A stretch of 62,082 bases of DNA from Trichocoleus sp. FACHB-40 (GCF_014695915.1 NZ_JACJPF010000026.1:1-62082), one strand, 5' to 3'; counted from the first letter of the stretch, positions 1-10,126 are shown. Notes: generated from the letters alone by a model not told the origin. Numbers and translations: made by a program.

Positions 1-357
<357 letters not shown>

Positions 358-380
358 TCGCTAGTTTTTCTAGCTAAATA

Positions 381-412
381 AAAAACGCTCTTCCGTTAGG
401 GAGGGCGTTTTT
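381..412 (+). terminator. Rho-independent terminator of psbA
   Basis: A 14-bp stem (left arm 381-394, right arm 399-412) with loop GTTA, A-rich on the left and ending in a T run, starts 24 bases after the psbA stop. Confidence 0.9.
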
Positions 413-553
413 TGTTTTAGGAGACAGAGGAAGCAAAGGAAGCGATCGCTCCAAAACCCGATTTCGACTATCATTCACTATCGGCTGTCCCGTCCATATC
501 ATCAGAAGAGCTAGATTGGTCGAGAAAGCGATCGCGAGCAACCTCCAAAGATT

Positions 554-3500
554 ATGAAGCCGGGAAATCAAAAGCGCGTTTTTGCCTCTAGTACAGTCTT
601 ATTTAGCTTTTTACTGGCAAGTACGAGTGTTGCCCAAAATCCAAAACCACCCGCAGCCAGTCCAGTCGCCTCACCTACTGCGAAATCTTCTCCCGCACTA
701 AAGCCTACTGCTACAACGAAACCAGCTACCTCACCCACGCAAACGCCCCCGCCTTCATCCTCATCCAATTTGGGTGCTTCACAAACAACGAACTCCCCTC
801 AATCCACAACACCCACTTGGAACTTTTGGGAAGCAACTGCTGGTAATTGGGTTGCAATTCTTGGCGTGCTATTAGGAGCGACTATAGCTGGGCTTATAGC
901 TATTTACGCTCCGCGAGCTTTGGAGCGGTATAAGCTGCGGTTACAGGCAGAACAAAAAAAGAAAGAAGAAGAAGAACAAGCAACTGCAAAGGTAGCAGCA
1001 GAGGCAAAAAGCGTTAAAGCCTACTACGAAAAACTGAAGCACGAACTCTGTCATCTGAGTATTTCCGATTTGCCCAACGTGCCGTCTTCTCTAAACTTGG
1101 AGAACATCTATGTGCAATTGCAAGTGCGGGAAGAAAAAACCCTGCGCTATGCCAAAGACGAAGAAATGGCAGCACTGGCTGCGGAAGAACCCAGCGAACA
1201 GCTGCGACGCTCCCAGGTACATATAGCAAAACTGGCAGAAGTTGCCCTCTCACCAGAAGATGCCTTGGTGAAATTCCGCCGTATGGTAGTGGTGGGCGAT
1301 CCGGGGGCTGGCAAAACTACGATGGAGCGGTATTTAGCGCTCCAAATGGTTAAACAAACTGAACCAAAATTGCCCTTTTTGCCTGTTTATGCGGAACTTA
1401 AGAAATTTGTAGAAAGCAAGAAAAATGATTTACTGGATTTCATCGCCGCTAACTTGGAGGAGCGCTACGGCTTTAGCAATGCTCGCCCTTACCTAGAGCA
1501 ACAGCTGAACGATGGCAAAGCCGCGTTGTTGTTAGATGGACTCGACGAGGTGCTGGGTGGCGGAACTCAGGAAGAGGCTCAAGCCGCTTACAAGCGGGTG
1601 GCTGATGAAATTAATCGACTAGCGACGCTGTTTTCTGCTGCTCCCATTGCGGTAACTTGCCGAAAAGCTGGCTGGCGCGGAGGATTGAAAGGATTTCAGA
1701 CGCTGGAAGTTCTGGATTTCAGTTGGGAGCAGATTCAGGAGTTTGTCAATCTTTGGTTTAAATCAAACCCCAATAACGCCAAAGGGCTACGACAAGCACT
1801 GGAAAATAACTTGCGAATAGCACTGGAAAATAACTTGCGAATGCAGATGCTGGCAGCGAACCCGCTGATCCTGTCTCTGATTGCAATTGTTTACCAAGAA
1901 AAGTTGGAATTGCCAGAGCGTCGCGCTGAGTTATACAAACGTTGCCTAACAGTGTTACTGAAAGAGTGGGATTCCCATCGAGACATCAAGCGATTCAGCC
2001 AGTTTAGTACAGATGGCAAACGCGATCTCTTGCAGGGGGTGGCTTGGCATTTCCACAAGTCAGGAAAACGCTACTTCCCAGAAGATGAGTTGCTGGAGTT
2101 GATTGCCGATTTCTTGCCAACGATAAATATCCCGCGAGAAGACAACAAAGCCATCTTGGATGAAATTGCTGCTCAACATGGGCTGCTGAAGATGCAAGCG
2201 CATGGGTGGTATGGGTTTGTGCATTTGACATTTCAAGAATATTTTGCAGCCCTAGCAGTTAAGGACAAAGGCGCAACTGCGTTGTCAGAGGTTATTGTTC
2301 ATCGCTACGAACCTTGGTGGGAAGAAGTTATCCTGCTGCTGTCTGAGATGTTAAACGATGCCACACCCCTGCTGCTGGGTATCTTGGGACATTCGACAAG
2401 CCTGCTAGAGTTACCAGAAGGGAACTTAGCGGCGAACGATGACCTTTTTGACAGCGATTTGCTCTTAGCAGCATACTGTCTGGCATATACCCGCCGAATT
2501 ACGATGGTGGGTTTGAAAGAGCGCATCATTGCGGATGCCAAACATCTGCTTCTCACCTCAAGCTACCATCTAGACTGGGAACGGACAGCGAGAGTCTTAG
2601 TAGAAATTGGTGGTAATTCCTTGTATGACGAACTGCTAGCGATGCTACTAAAAGATAACGGGGTTGAGCTAGGAAAGCAAATAAACATTGTGATAGCCTT
2701 CAGAAAATTTGGCGATCGGAGCGTAGCTGGGCGCTTCCTAGAACTTTTGGACACCAAGGCAGAGCTGCATGGGCAGGTGCTCGGAAAAATCTTATACGCC
2801 TTATCTGAACGGAGAGCTATCCACGCTCTTCCTAAGTTGCTGGCTATGTTCAAAGCTGAGACATATCAATGGATTCAGTTAGAGTTAGCTACAACTTTGA
2901 TTGAGCTAGGCGAAAAATCCGTAGTTCCTGAGCTGATAGATATGCTGATAAACGAGAAATGCTTGGAGCGGCATAAAATTTCCCTCCTTAACTTAGTCGG
3001 TAGTTCAGGTGATAAGTCTGTTGCTCCTCAGCTTCTACAAATGCTGCTGGCAGAAACTACAAACACTGAGATAAAGCCAGCGATCGCTCAAGCCTTGAGA
3101 GACTTAAAAGATACATCCTTGGTGAGTGACCTGTTGGCATCGCTTACAGATGAAACCATTGACTGGCAGATCAGGTGGTTGTTAACAGAAGCCTTAGAAG
3201 GTCTGCACGAAATTGCCAGAGAGCCATTAAGGGCTATGCTGGAAAATCAGAACATCGATCTGCGCGTTCGGGTGGGCATAGCTGCAACCCTTGGAACCTG
3301 GAGAGTAAGGGAGAGCATTCCTTATCTGGGTGAGGCAATAGAAAGTAAAGTTGTCCCTCCTAACTGGTGTTTGAGAAACACTAACTGGGTTGGCTATATA
3401 TGGCAAAGGATAACGCGCACTCTCAAAAGTTTGGGTGACAACTCTGTAGTTCCAATGCTGCTCAAGGCATTGGAACAGATTAGAGCTACCGAGAACGAAG

Positions 3501-3991
3501 AGGATTTGTCAGATCCCTGGTTTATACGTGATGAAGTAAACAGATCATTCATTCGGACAAGACAATATAGGACATCTGTCTATGAAGCGATGGGCATTAT
3601 CTATGCTGCCTCTGAGTATGAGCCTAGTGGGATCGCTCAGCAAGTGCTATGGATGTTGCGTCAACCGGAGTGGCACTCATCTCAAGGTGAACTTCTACGC
3701 ACCCTGCCAAAACTTGCTACCAAGTCGTTGGTGCCTGAATTAGTGTGTCTACTGGAAGAGCGCAGGATGTACAGAACCTTTGCTGTCAAAGGACTTTCTG
3801 TAGTCAACGCAATTGGCGAAGTCGCCGATGACTGTAAAACAGTTAGAGCCTTGCTGAAAATTGGATCGTCACTAAACAGCGAAGAGGAAGAGTATTTAGC
3901 AGAGCCAATCTACTCAGCACTCTATTCAGTCAGCCGACGAGCTGGAGTGCGTGTGAGTGCTGATGGGCAGATAGAGGAATTAAAAAATTAA
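554..3991 (+). CDS. Membrane-anchored NACHT NTPase with C-terminal HEAT repeats
   Basis: 1145 residues. N-terminal signal-like helix (about 8-27, ending STSVAQ), a Pro/Ser/Thr-rich stretch (about 29-88), one membrane helix (about 99-119) followed by Arg/Lys, then a charged coiled-coil (125-165). NACHT NTPase follows: Walker A GDPGAGKTT (248-256), Walker B LLLDGLDE (325-332), a sensor TCRKAGW near 371, and the NACHT-typical FVHLTFQEYFAAL (about 555-568). From about 680 to the end are HEAT/PBS-lyase-like repeats. Family knowledge: bacterial NACHT proteins include antiphage effectors and signalling STAND ATPases. Inferred topology: stalk outside the cytoplasm, NACHT and HEAT inside. No partner gene is adjacent, so the role is open. 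The ATG at 554 is chosen because the signal-like helix follows directly; no clear ribosome site precedes it. Confidence 0.88.
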   Translation: MKPGNQKRVFASSTVLFSFLLASTSVAQNPKPPAASPVASPTAKSSPALKPTATTKPATSPTQTPPPSSSSNLGASQTTNSPQSTTPTWNFWEATAGNWVAILGVLLGATIAGLIAIYAPRALERYKLRLQAEQKKKEEEEQATAKVAAEAKSVKAYYEKLKHELCHLSISDLPNVPSSLNLENIYVQLQVREEKTLRYAKDEEMAALAAEEPSEQLRRSQVHIAKLAEVALSPEDALVKFRRMVVVGDPGAGKTTMERYLALQMVKQTEPKLPFLPVYAELKKFVESKKNDLLDFIAANLEERYGFSNARPYLEQQLNDGKAALLLDGLDEVLGGGTQEEAQAAYKRVADEINRLATLFSAAPIAVTCRKAGWRGGLKGFQTLEVLDFSWEQIQEFVNLWFKSNPNNAKGLRQALENNLRIALENNLRMQMLAANPLILSLIAIVYQEKLELPERRAELYKRCLTVLLKEWDSHRDIKRFSQFSTDGKRDLLQGVAWHFHKSGKRYFPEDELLELIADFLPTINIPREDNKAILDEIAAQHGLLKMQAHGWYGFVHLTFQEYFAALAVKDKGATALSEVIVHRYEPWWEEVILLLSEMLNDATPLLLGILGHSTSLLELPEGNLAANDDLFDSDLLLAAYCLAYTRRITMVGLKERIIADAKHLLLTSSYHLDWERTARVLVEIGGNSLYDELLAMLLKDNGVELGKQINIVIAFRKFGDRSVAGRFLELLDTKAELHGQVLGKILYALSERRAIHALPKLLAMFKAETYQWIQLELATTLIELGEKSVVPELIDMLINEKCLERHKISLLNLVGSSGDKSVAPQLLQMLLAETTNTEIKPAIAQALRDLKDTSLVSDLLASLTDETIDWQIRWLLTEALEGLHEIAREPLRAMLENQNIDLRVRVGIAATLGTWRVRESIPYLGEAIESKVVPPNWCLRNTNWVGYIWQRITRTLKSLGDNSVVPMLLKALEQIRATENEEDLSDPWFIRDEVNRSFIRTRQYRTSVYEAMGIIYAASEYEPSGIAQQVLWMLRQPEWHSSQGELLRTLPKLATKSLVPELVCLLEERRMYRTFAVKGLSVVNAIGEVADDCKTVRALLKIGSSLNSEEEEYLAEPIYSALYSVSRRAGVRVSADGQIEELKN
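1796..1843 (+). repeat. 24-bp tandem duplication inside the NACHT gene
   Basis: Units 1796-1819 and 1820-1843 differ only in the last base. They encode ALENNLRI and ALENNLRM, an 8-residue in-frame insertion in the helical part after the NACHT domain. Confidence 0.95.
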
Positions 3992-4154
3992 GCGTGGTAA
4001 AAGCGATCGCATACTTCCCCTCTTACCTCTGCGTTTTTTGCGCCCTTGGCGGTTCGTTTAAATAAGCAACAGTTGCAGCGAGAAGCGCGATCGCTCCCCA
4101 TCTGAATAGCGATCGCTGTTAAAATCAAAATTTCTAGCCGACTCTGCAAGTATT

Positions 4155-5249
4155 ATGGGCAACACTTTTGGTCATCTATTTCGGATTACCACCTTTGGCG
4201 AATCCCACGGCGGCGGTGTCGGGGTTGTTGTTGATGGGTGTCCACCGCAACTGGAAATTTCCGCTGAAGAAATCCAAGTAGAATTAGATCGGCGGCGACC
4301 GGGACAAAGTAAGATCGTCACACCTCGCAAGGAAGCTGACACCTGCGAAATTCTGTCTGGCGTGTTTGAAGGGAAAACACTGGGAACGCCAATTGCGATG
4401 TTGGTGAGAAACAAGGACACTCGCTCCCAGGATTATGATGAGATGGCGCAAACCTATCGCCCCTCTCATGCCGATGCTACCTACGATGCTAAATATGGGA
4501 TTCGCAACTGGCAGGGTGGCGGCAGATCCTCGGCGCGTGAGACAATTGGAAGAGTAGCAGCAGGCGCGATCGCTAAAAAAATCCTTAAAACAGTCGCCGG
4601 AGTCGAAATTATCGGTTACGTTAAGCGCATCAAAGACTTAGAAGGTGTCATCGATCCCAACAACGTTACCCTAGAACAAGTAGAAAGTAACATTGTCCGC
4701 TGTCCTGATGCAGAATGTGCCGAACGAATGATCGAAAAAATTGAGCAGGTCGGGCGTGTTGGCGACTCCATCGGCGGCGTTGTTGAATGTGTTGCCCGTC
4801 ATCTACCCAAAGGGCTAGGTTCTCCAGTATTTGATAAACTAGAAGCAGACCTGGCTAAGGGTGTCATGTCCTTACCCGCAAGTAAAGGATTTGAAATAGG
4901 ATCAGGTTTTGCCGGGACATTGCTGACTGGCAGCGAACATAATGATGAATTCTCTATCGCCGAAGACGGGGAAATTCGTACTAGTACGAATCGCTCCGGC
5001 GGAATCCAGGGGGGCATCTCTAACGGAGAGAATATCATTCTCCGCGTGGCGTTCAAACCAACAGCGACGATTCGCAAAGAACAGCGCACCGTGACCCGCG
5101 ATCGCGTTGAGACTAGGCTAGCAGCTAAGGGGCGGCACGATCCTTGCGTTTTGCCCAGAGCGGTGCCTATGGTTGAAGCAATGGTCGCTTTAGTGCTGTG
5201 CGATCATCTGCTGCGCCATCAGGGTCAGTGCGGTACTTTAAAGCCTTGA
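4155..5249 (+). CDS. aroC: Chorismate synthase
   Basis: 364 residues, normal cyanobacterial length. Converts 5-enolpyruvylshikimate-3-phosphate to chorismate, the last common step of aromatic synthesis, using reduced FMN. The start [19 protein letters not shown] is the family N-terminal signature, with the conserved GESHGGGVG; the middle signature ([20 protein letters not shown]) and the C-terminal [17 protein letters not shown] are intact. Seven bases separate it from the following MBL-fold gene, so the two are probably co-transcribed. No oddities. Confidence 0.98.
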   Translation: MGNTFGHLFRITTFGESHGGGVGVVVDGCPPQLEISAEEIQVELDRRRPGQSKIVTPRKEADTCEILSGVFEGKTLGTPIAMLVRNKDTRSQDYDEMAQTYRPSHADATYDAKYGIRNWQGGGRSSARETIGRVAAGAIAKKILKTVAGVEIIGYVKRIKDLEGVIDPNNVTLEQVESNIVRCPDAECAERMIEKIEQVGRVGDSIGGVVECVARHLPKGLGSPVFDKLEADLAKGVMSLPASKGFEIGSGFAGTLLTGSEHNDEFSIAEDGEIRTSTNRSGGIQGGISNGENIILRVAFKPTATIRKEQRTVTRDRVETRLAAKGRHDPCVLPRAVPMVEAMVALVLCDHLLRHQGQCGTLKP

Positions 5250-5256
5250 GAGTGAA

Positions 5257-6108
5257 ATGGAAATCAGCCCTTCTTCAGAGTTTGTGGTTCAGTTTTGGGG
5301 TGTGCGAGGCAGTATCCCCTCCCCTGGAAAAGATACAGTTCGCTACGGTGGTAATACCTCCTGCGTGGAAATGCGCGTTGGCGGGAAACGCTTGATTTTT
5401 GATGGCGGCACCGGATTAAGAATGCTCTCCAAAGATTTGCTCAAAGCTAAGTCAGTGGAAGCTTATATGTTTTTTACACATTACCACTGGGATCATATTC
5501 AAGGAGTGCCGTTTTTTGCTCCCGCCTATCTGGAAGGCAATTGCTTCCACATTCACGGGGCAGTCCCACCGGATGCGGACTCAATGAAACAGCATTTCTG
5601 CGATCGCGTGCTACACTCAAATTCCCCAGTCCCGCTCCAAGAGTTAGCGGCTGACCTGAAGTTCTACGAATTGGTCTGTGGTGATACTTTCAAGGTGGAT
5701 GATATCACGATTGAGACTGCCCCGCTCAATCATCCCAACGGGGCAATGGGATATCGAGTGACGTGGCAGGGACACACTGTTTTCTACTGCACGGATACGG
5801 AACATTTGCCGGATCGCCCAGATGAAAATGTGCTGCACCTAGCCCGTGAAGCCGATGTCTTGATTTACGATGCGATGTACACCGACGAGGAATATCACAA
5901 CCCCAAATCTCCGAAAGTCGGCTGGGGACACTCCACTTGGCAAGAAGGAGTGAAAGTAGCCGAGGCTGCTGGTGTCAAGCGTCTCGCTATCTTTCACCAT
6001 GAACCAAACCATAGCGATGACTTTCTAGATCAGATTGAAACGCAAGTCCAAGAAGTCTCTCCAGGTGGGTTTCTGGCGCGTGAAGGGATGATTGTGCAAG
6101 TAAATTAA
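5257..6108 (+). CDS. MBL-fold metal-dependent hydrolase
   Basis: 283 residues. Metallo-beta-lactamase fold: N-terminal strand motif QFWGVRGSIPSPG, then the metal site FTHYHWDHIQG (HxHxDH), a later His in APLNHPNGAMGYR, Asp in FYCTDTEH and the final His in FHHEPNHSDD. The N-terminal GVRGSIP and GGNTSC motifs are those of the PhnP/phosphodiesterase-like branch, so a phosphodiesterase activity is plausible, but the substrate cannot be read from sequence. Likely second gene of an aroC transcript; no functional link to chorismate synthesis is evident. Confidence 0.9.
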   Translation: MEISPSSEFVVQFWGVRGSIPSPGKDTVRYGGNTSCVEMRVGGKRLIFDGGTGLRMLSKDLLKAKSVEAYMFFTHYHWDHIQGVPFFAPAYLEGNCFHIHGAVPPDADSMKQHFCDRVLHSNSPVPLQELAADLKFYELVCGDTFKVDDITIETAPLNHPNGAMGYRVTWQGHTVFYCTDTEHLPDRPDENVLHLAREADVLIYDAMYTDEEYHNPKSPKVGWGHSTWQEGVKVAEAAGVKRLAIFHHEPNHSDDFLDQIETQVQEVSPGGFLAREGMIVQVN

Positions 6109-6241
6109 AGAGTTATGAATTAGGAGGCGAGGAGTTATGAGTTAATAATTCCTTGCCTCCTAAGTTTTTAGCGCGATCGCTCCCAACTTGAAATTTCGAC
6201 TTAGGATGAAAATTGACTTCTAAGTTCGTAGGAGGTAATCT

Positions 6242-7441
6242 ATGCGATTACAGTATAAAGTCTTGGGAGCGATTCTCACCATCGGGACATTGGCAATGCC
6301 CGCCTTGTCGCAAACTGATGCCCAAGTAGGGGCCTTAGTAGAAGCGCTACGCAAGGCAGCACCCCAAACCGGAAAAGTAGACGATGGACTCTACAGCGAT
6401 TGGCAAATTAAACCAGCCAACATTCCCCGGTGGTCGAAACAATGTATTGGGCGATCGCTCTCCACCGCAGAATTTGAAGCCAGCCCCTCGACAGCAAGGA
6501 CAATCCTCGTGTGCGTCATGCGCGATATCTTCCGAGAACAGTATCGCGCCAGCGGCAACAATGAATCTCTAGCAGTGCGACGCGCCGCCGCCTGGTGGAT
6601 GACTGGCGACCCCAACCGTCACAACAGTAAAGACATCGCCCCTTATATCCAGAAAGTTTCGGGTTTCTACCAGCAGCAGCGCTCTAATCCATCCTCTGTG
6701 CCGCCTGCTTCTACCCCCTCTAAACCCCCAGCCCAACAATCTCCCTCACCAAGGCCTACACCTTCACCAAGTCCCACACCCTCACCAAGTCCCACACCTT
6801 CACCTTCACCAACCCCAAGTCCCACACCTTCACCTTCACCAACCCCAAGTCCCACACCTTCACCTTCACCAACCCCAAGTCCCACACCCTCACCATCGCC
6901 AGCCCCAAGTCCCGCACCCTCACCTACCTCTAGCCAGCCATCAGCAAAACCCCCAGCCCCGGCTGCTACTGCCCAACCTGCCCAGGTAACGGACATTCAG
7001 ATAGGGGCGCTGGTGGAAGCGCTACGACGAGCAGCGCCGCAAACCGCAACCCCTGACGATGGACTCTTCAGCGAGTGGCAAGTTAAGCCAGACAACATCA
7101 CCCGCTGGTCGAAACAATGTATCAACCGGGAACTGACACCAACGCAATTTGAAGCCAGCCCAGTCACAGCACGGGGCATCCTAGTGTGTGTCATGGGCGA
7201 TGTGTTGCAAGACGAATATAAGGTTAGTGGCAACAATGAGGCTGTAGCTGTGCAACGTGCTGCTGCTTGGTGGATGACTGGCGACCCCACCCGCTACAGT
7301 AGCAACCCTACTGCCCCTTATACGGAACAAGTTCTGGGCTTCTATCAGCAGTTGCGCTCAAATCCATCTGCTACAGCGCCTGCTTCTACTCCGTCAGCCG
7401 CAAAACCAACCGTTGAGTTGAAGTTACTTCCGCATCGCTAA
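6242..7441 (+). CDS. Secreted protein with a duplicated Cys-containing domain and PSPTP linker
   Basis: 399 residues. Signal peptide (about 1-23, ending PALSQ). Two near-copies of one ~125-residue domain (about 25-150 and 248-372) share [55 protein letters not shown] and GFYQQ.RSNPS. Each copy has two Cys, in KQC and VCVM, that could form a disulfide. The linker is built of PSPTP repeats. Start is supported by a strong ribosome site (TAGGAGGT, 5 bases before ATG). I do not recognise the domain. An exported or lumenal protein is inferred from the signal peptide. The similarity of the two halves at DNA level suggests a fairly recent internal duplication. Confidence 0.85.
   Translation: MRLQYKVLGAILTIGTLAMPALSQTDAQVGALVEALRKAAPQTGKVDDGLYSDWQIKPANIPRWSKQCIGRSLSTAEFEASPSTARTILVCVMRDIFREQYRASGNNESLAVRRAAAWWMTGDPNRHNSKDIAPYIQKVSGFYQQQRSNPSSVPPASTPSKPPAQQSPSPRPTPSPSPTPSPSPTPSPSPTPSPTPSPSPTPSPTPSPSPTPSPTPSPSPAPSPAPSPTSSQPSAKPPAPAATAQPAQVTDIQIGALVEALRRAAPQTATPDDGLFSEWQVKPDNITRWSKQCINRELTPTQFEASPVTARGILVCVMGDVLQDEYKVSGNNEAVAVQRAAAWWMTGDPTRYSSNPTAPYTEQVLGFYQQLRSNPSATAPASTPSAAKPTVELKLLPHR
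6743..6925 (+). repeat. Minisatellite encoding the PSPTP linker
   Basis: Tandem 18- and 24-base units of the TCACCAAGTCCCACACC type code for (PSPTPSPT)n. All units are multiples of 6 bases, so copy-number change keeps the frame. Confidence 0.9.
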
Positions 7442-7447
7442 AGGAAT

Positions 7448-7502
7448 GAAAAAGTAAAAAGTAAAAATGAGCAATCCTGCAATTTTTACTTTTTACTTTT
7501 TC
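7448..7502. terminator. Bidirectional terminator between convergent genes
   Basis: A perfect 21-bp inverted repeat (arms 7448-7468 and 7482-7502), A-rich on one side and T-rich on the other, made of the AAAAAGT unit. It lies between the stop codons of two convergent genes. Confidence 0.8.
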
Positions 7503-7542
7503 AAACTACAGCGCTTAAAAGATCCTTAAAGTTTGATATCAC

Positions 7543-8418
7543 TTAATTGCCATTTCCAGGCAGGAAGTAACGCAACCGCCATTGTCCTTTTGTACGCACA
7601 AAACTAACGCGGTAATCTGTTTCTTGATCGTAGACATAGCGATTGAGAATCCAGCCTTGCTGACCATTTTGCAGCTTCACTGGTGTCCAACCATCGACAA
7701 CCTTTTCTTTAACTGCCTTCTGCATACCCTCAGGCAAACTGTTAAAGGTGTTGCTGTCAAATGCTACAAATTCGTGAGACACTACCCCAACAATTTTACC
7801 ACCCGCTCCCGGCTCAGAACGAACATTAACGTCTTGTCCTAATATTGCTAGTTGCCCAACATTGGGTTTATTTGGTCTAATAGACTCCAACGCTTTTTTG
7901 ACATCTGGACAAATCCAAACATCAGAATCAGGTTCTTTGTTAGCAACTTTAGCCTGATTGTCGATGGCACAATCTAAACCGACTGCCTTATCCATGTACG
8001 CCCAAAACTCAGAGTTCTTGTCGTCAATATTGTAAGAATCTAAAGTTAGCGTACCGCCATAATTCCATTCAGTTTCTGGTGTTACAAGGGAGCGAATAAA
8101 GCTAGCATCCCGCCGATTAACGGCATCTACAAGACGCAGGCGAAATTGGAAAAATGTACTTTTGTCAGGTTGATTATTTTTAATTACACTTGGTTCTGTG
8201 GTTGGTAGATTTGGTTCTGTAGTTGGCGGTGTAGACGGTGAGGGAGATACGACTGTAGTTGGCGGCGTAGGATTCTCGGTTGTCGGTGTTGGGGAAGGTA
8301 GAATGTCAGCTGTGGGTAGAGGTGAGTGGCTGTTGCGATAGCCAATTGTTGCTAAAGTAGAACCAGCGATCGCGCCCATTGCGATCGCGCATATTATTAT
8401 AATGTTATAAAACTTCAT
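7543..8418 (-). CDS. Secreted/membrane-anchored protein with SH3b-like domain
   Basis: 291 residues. N-terminal hydrophobic helix (about 5-26), a Pro/Thr-rich linker (about 30-75), a helical region (about 90-180) with two Cys (LDCAIDN and VWICPD), an SH3b-like module from about 195 to 265 (QDVNVRSEPGAGGKIVGVV ... GWTPVKLQNGQQGWILNRYVY), and a short C-terminal strand region ending RWRLRYFLPG. SH3b modules usually bind peptidoglycan or other cell-envelope ligands; that role is inferred. The start is supported by a strong AGGAGGG ribosome site 7 bases upstream of ATG. Confidence 0.75.
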   Translation of the reverse strand: MKFYNIIIICAIAMGAIAGSTLATIGYRNSHSPLPTADILPSPTPTTENPTPPTTVVSPSPSTPPTTEPNLPTTEPSVIKNNQPDKSTFFQFRLRLVDAVNRRDASFIRSLVTPETEWNYGGTLTLDSYNIDDKNSEFWAYMDKAVGLDCAIDNQAKVANKEPDSDVWICPDVKKALESIRPNKPNVGQLAILGQDVNVRSEPGAGGKIVGVVSHEFVAFDSNTFNSLPEGMQKAVKEKVVDGWTPVKLQNGQQGWILNRYVYDQETDYRVSFVRTKGQWRLRYFLPGNGN

Positions 8419-8918
8419 TGTTACCCTCCTGTTACTTATCCCAACTTCCTAAAATTCAACCTCTCTGATACCGGGGAATGTGAGTTAGTCTTTTTTTCGC
8501 ATAACAAAACCTCACCATTTGTTTTTGGTCTGGTAAGTTATTTCTAATGTTTATTCAAGTTCTCAAGAGAATCTAGCTTACAAAATTAAGCGCAATTTTT
8601 TATTTGACGCGATTCATAGCTCTTTTACGGCAATAAAACTATTTTATTGCTGGACAATCCAAACAATAAGCTTAGCTTTTAGCTTTGACCATGAATTACT
8701 ACATTTAAACCAAATAAAACTAGGATTGTTTTAATTTTTATAAGAATTTAGACGTTGCTCTCAGATGCAGGTTCCCCAATGATGGCGTTGACAACATTAG
8801 AGTAGCAGCCGAGAAAAATTAGTTAAGATGATGTAGCAAAATAAAGAATAAGGTTTAAGCATATAAACTGGCTACTGGTAGGGTGGGCAATGCCCACTCT
8901 ACTTGCTAGGTGGTTGAA
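8419..8918. other. 500-base AT-rich intergenic region
   Basis: Upstream region of the SH3b gene and downstream of the fasciclin gene. Besides the repeat palindrome at 8878-8902 it holds a perfect 9-bp hairpin (8630-8638 with 8642-8650). I see no credible gene or RNA. Confidence 0.6.
8878..8902 (-). terminator. Palindromic repeat, probable terminator of the fasciclin gene
   Basis: GTAGGGTGGGCA pairs with TGCCCACTCTAC (one mismatch), 17 bases beyond the fasciclin stop. A degenerate relative (TAGAGTGGAGAATGCCCACC) lies upstream of the same gene near 9362, so this is also a dispersed repeat. Confidence 0.6.
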
Positions 8919-9320
8919 TTAACCCATGAGAATCACGGTATCAATAACGTGAATGACACCGTTATCAGCTTCAATATCTGCTGCTAGAACTGTGGCATTT
9001 TTTACCTCAAACCCATCAGAGCAATCAATCCTAATGGGTGAACCTTCAACTGAGGTGACAGAATTAAGTTTTGCTAAATCAGCCTTCATTAACTTGCCGG
9101 GGACGACATGATAGGTGAGAATCCTGGTTAACTGGGGAATATTTTGTACTAGGGTTTGTATAGTTCCCGGTGGCAGCTTAGCAAAAGCATCGTCATTGGG
9201 TGCAAAGACAGTGAAAGGGCCAGGGCTTTTCAGCGTGTCTACCAACCCAGCAGCTTGGACAGCCGTTACTAGGGTTTTGAAAGAATCGGCGCTAACTGCA
9301 ATATCAACAATGTCAGCCAT
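8919..9320 (-). CDS. Fasciclin (FAS1) domain protein
   Basis: 133 residues, a single FAS1 domain. Box 1 [14 protein letters not shown] and box 2 [11 protein letters not shown] plus the C-terminal [13 protein letters not shown] are all present. No signal peptide is visible, as in many small cyanobacterial FAS1 proteins. I take the ATG at 9320 ([12 protein letters not shown]) rather than the in-frame TTG three codons upstream because that N-terminus is the usual one in the family. FAS1 domains mediate adhesion; the function in cyanobacteria is not settled. Flanked on both sides by remnants of the same palindromic repeat. Confidence 0.9.
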   Translation of the reverse strand: MADIVDIAVSADSFKTLVTAVQAAGLVDTLKSPGPFTVFAPNDDAFAKLPPGTIQTLVQNIPQLTRILTYHVVPGKLMKADLAKLNSVTSVEGSPIRIDCSDGFEVKNATVLAADIEADNGVIHVIDTVILMG

Positions 9321-9779
9321 GTGTTTCAACTCATCAGTCGTAAAAACTCTAGTAACAGTTTAGAGTGGAGAATGCCCACCCTGACTTGAAAAAGTGTTGA
9401 GTGCTGATTTGGAGAGTTATTGAGAGGTGAGAAGAGGAATAGCGATCGCGTCTTTCTGGCAAATCTTAAAGCAGCTTAACGTGGGCGCAAAGACTATCCT
9501 GAATCTGGGAAGGCAGTTAAATCAAAGCTACCAGGCATCTCCTGGCAAGATTTTAGCTGCTGCATCGGGTTCCCCATCATGCTTGCAGCAACCCAGATTA
9601 CTTCCAGCCAAGTGACTCCAGAGGATTAGTATAGAAGCGATCGCTTCACCGTCCGCAGCCCCTATCTAAAATCATCGGAGTCCGAGAAATTCCGATCTCC
9701 CAAAATCTAAAATTCAAAATCCTATCCTCAAGCCTCGTACAATTAACATATTGTTTGCTTTGATTCAGGAACTGATTCT
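9321..9779. other. Intergenic region upstream of ccmK and fasciclin
   Basis: 459 bases between divergent genes. It holds a degenerate palindromic repeat near 9362-9385 and two HIP1-type sites (near 9441 and 9638). A 62-codon frame at 9427-9615 has no recognisable features and is not called. Confidence 0.6.
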
Positions 9780-10091
9780 ATGCCCCAGGCCGTGGGAACG
9801 ATTGAAACATTGGGTTTTCCGGCTGTACTAGCAGCCGCAGACGCAATGGTTAAAGCTGGCTCAGTCACGCTAGTTTATTATGGACTCGCGGAAAAAGGTA
9901 ACTTTATAGTTTCCATCCGAGGAAGAATATCCGAGGTAAATATCGCCGTTGCAGCCGGAATTCAAGCAGCCGAAAAAGTCTACGGCGGCGAAGTTATCAC
10001 CCACTACATCATTCCCAATCCGACTGAAAATATTGAAACTGTGATGCCCATCAACTTTTCGCCGAAAGTTGAACAGTTCCGTATGTTGTAG
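9780..10091 (+). CDS. ccmK3: Carboxysome shell protein, CcmK3-like BMC-H
   Basis: 103 residues, one bacterial microcompartment (Pfam00936-type) domain forming the hexagonal shell tile of the beta-carboxysome. MPQAVGTIETLGFPAVLAAADAMVKAG is the CcmK core; the following YYGLAEKGNF and the HYIIPNPTEN segment resemble CcmK3 rather than CcmK1/2 (which carry a KIGSGR pore loop). CcmK3 normally sits directly upstream of ccmK4, but here the next gene is convergent and no ccmK4 follows. It could instead be a CcmK5-type paralogue; the subtype is the uncertain part. Confidence 0.85.
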   Translation: MPQAVGTIETLGFPAVLAAADAMVKAGSVTLVYYGLAEKGNFIVSIRGRISEVNIAVAAGIQAAEKVYGGEVITHYIIPNPTENIETVMPINFSPKVEQFRML

Positions 10092-10094
10092 TTA

Positions 10095-10120
10095 TATAGC
10101 AGTCCTAAATGATTCTTGAA
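10095..10120 (+). repeat. Half copy of the MITE-like element seen at 57076-57185
   Basis: TATAGCAGTCCTAAATGATT followed by CTTGAA matches the left terminal repeat of the full element with three substitutions; no right end is present here. Confidence 0.75.
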
Positions 10121-10126
10121 GGCAAG

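Noticed and set aside
6743-6925. Regular repeats as a possible CRISPR array
   Set aside because: Units of 18-24 bases without unique spacers, inside an open reading frame; no cas genes in the window.
6667-6996. Gly/Glu/Val-repeat protein on the minus strand
   Set aside because: It is the complement of the PSPTP minisatellite; repeat structure keeps the opposite strand open.
9427-9615. 62-codon frame upstream of ccmK3
   Set aside because: No ribosome site and no familiar sequence; probably chance.
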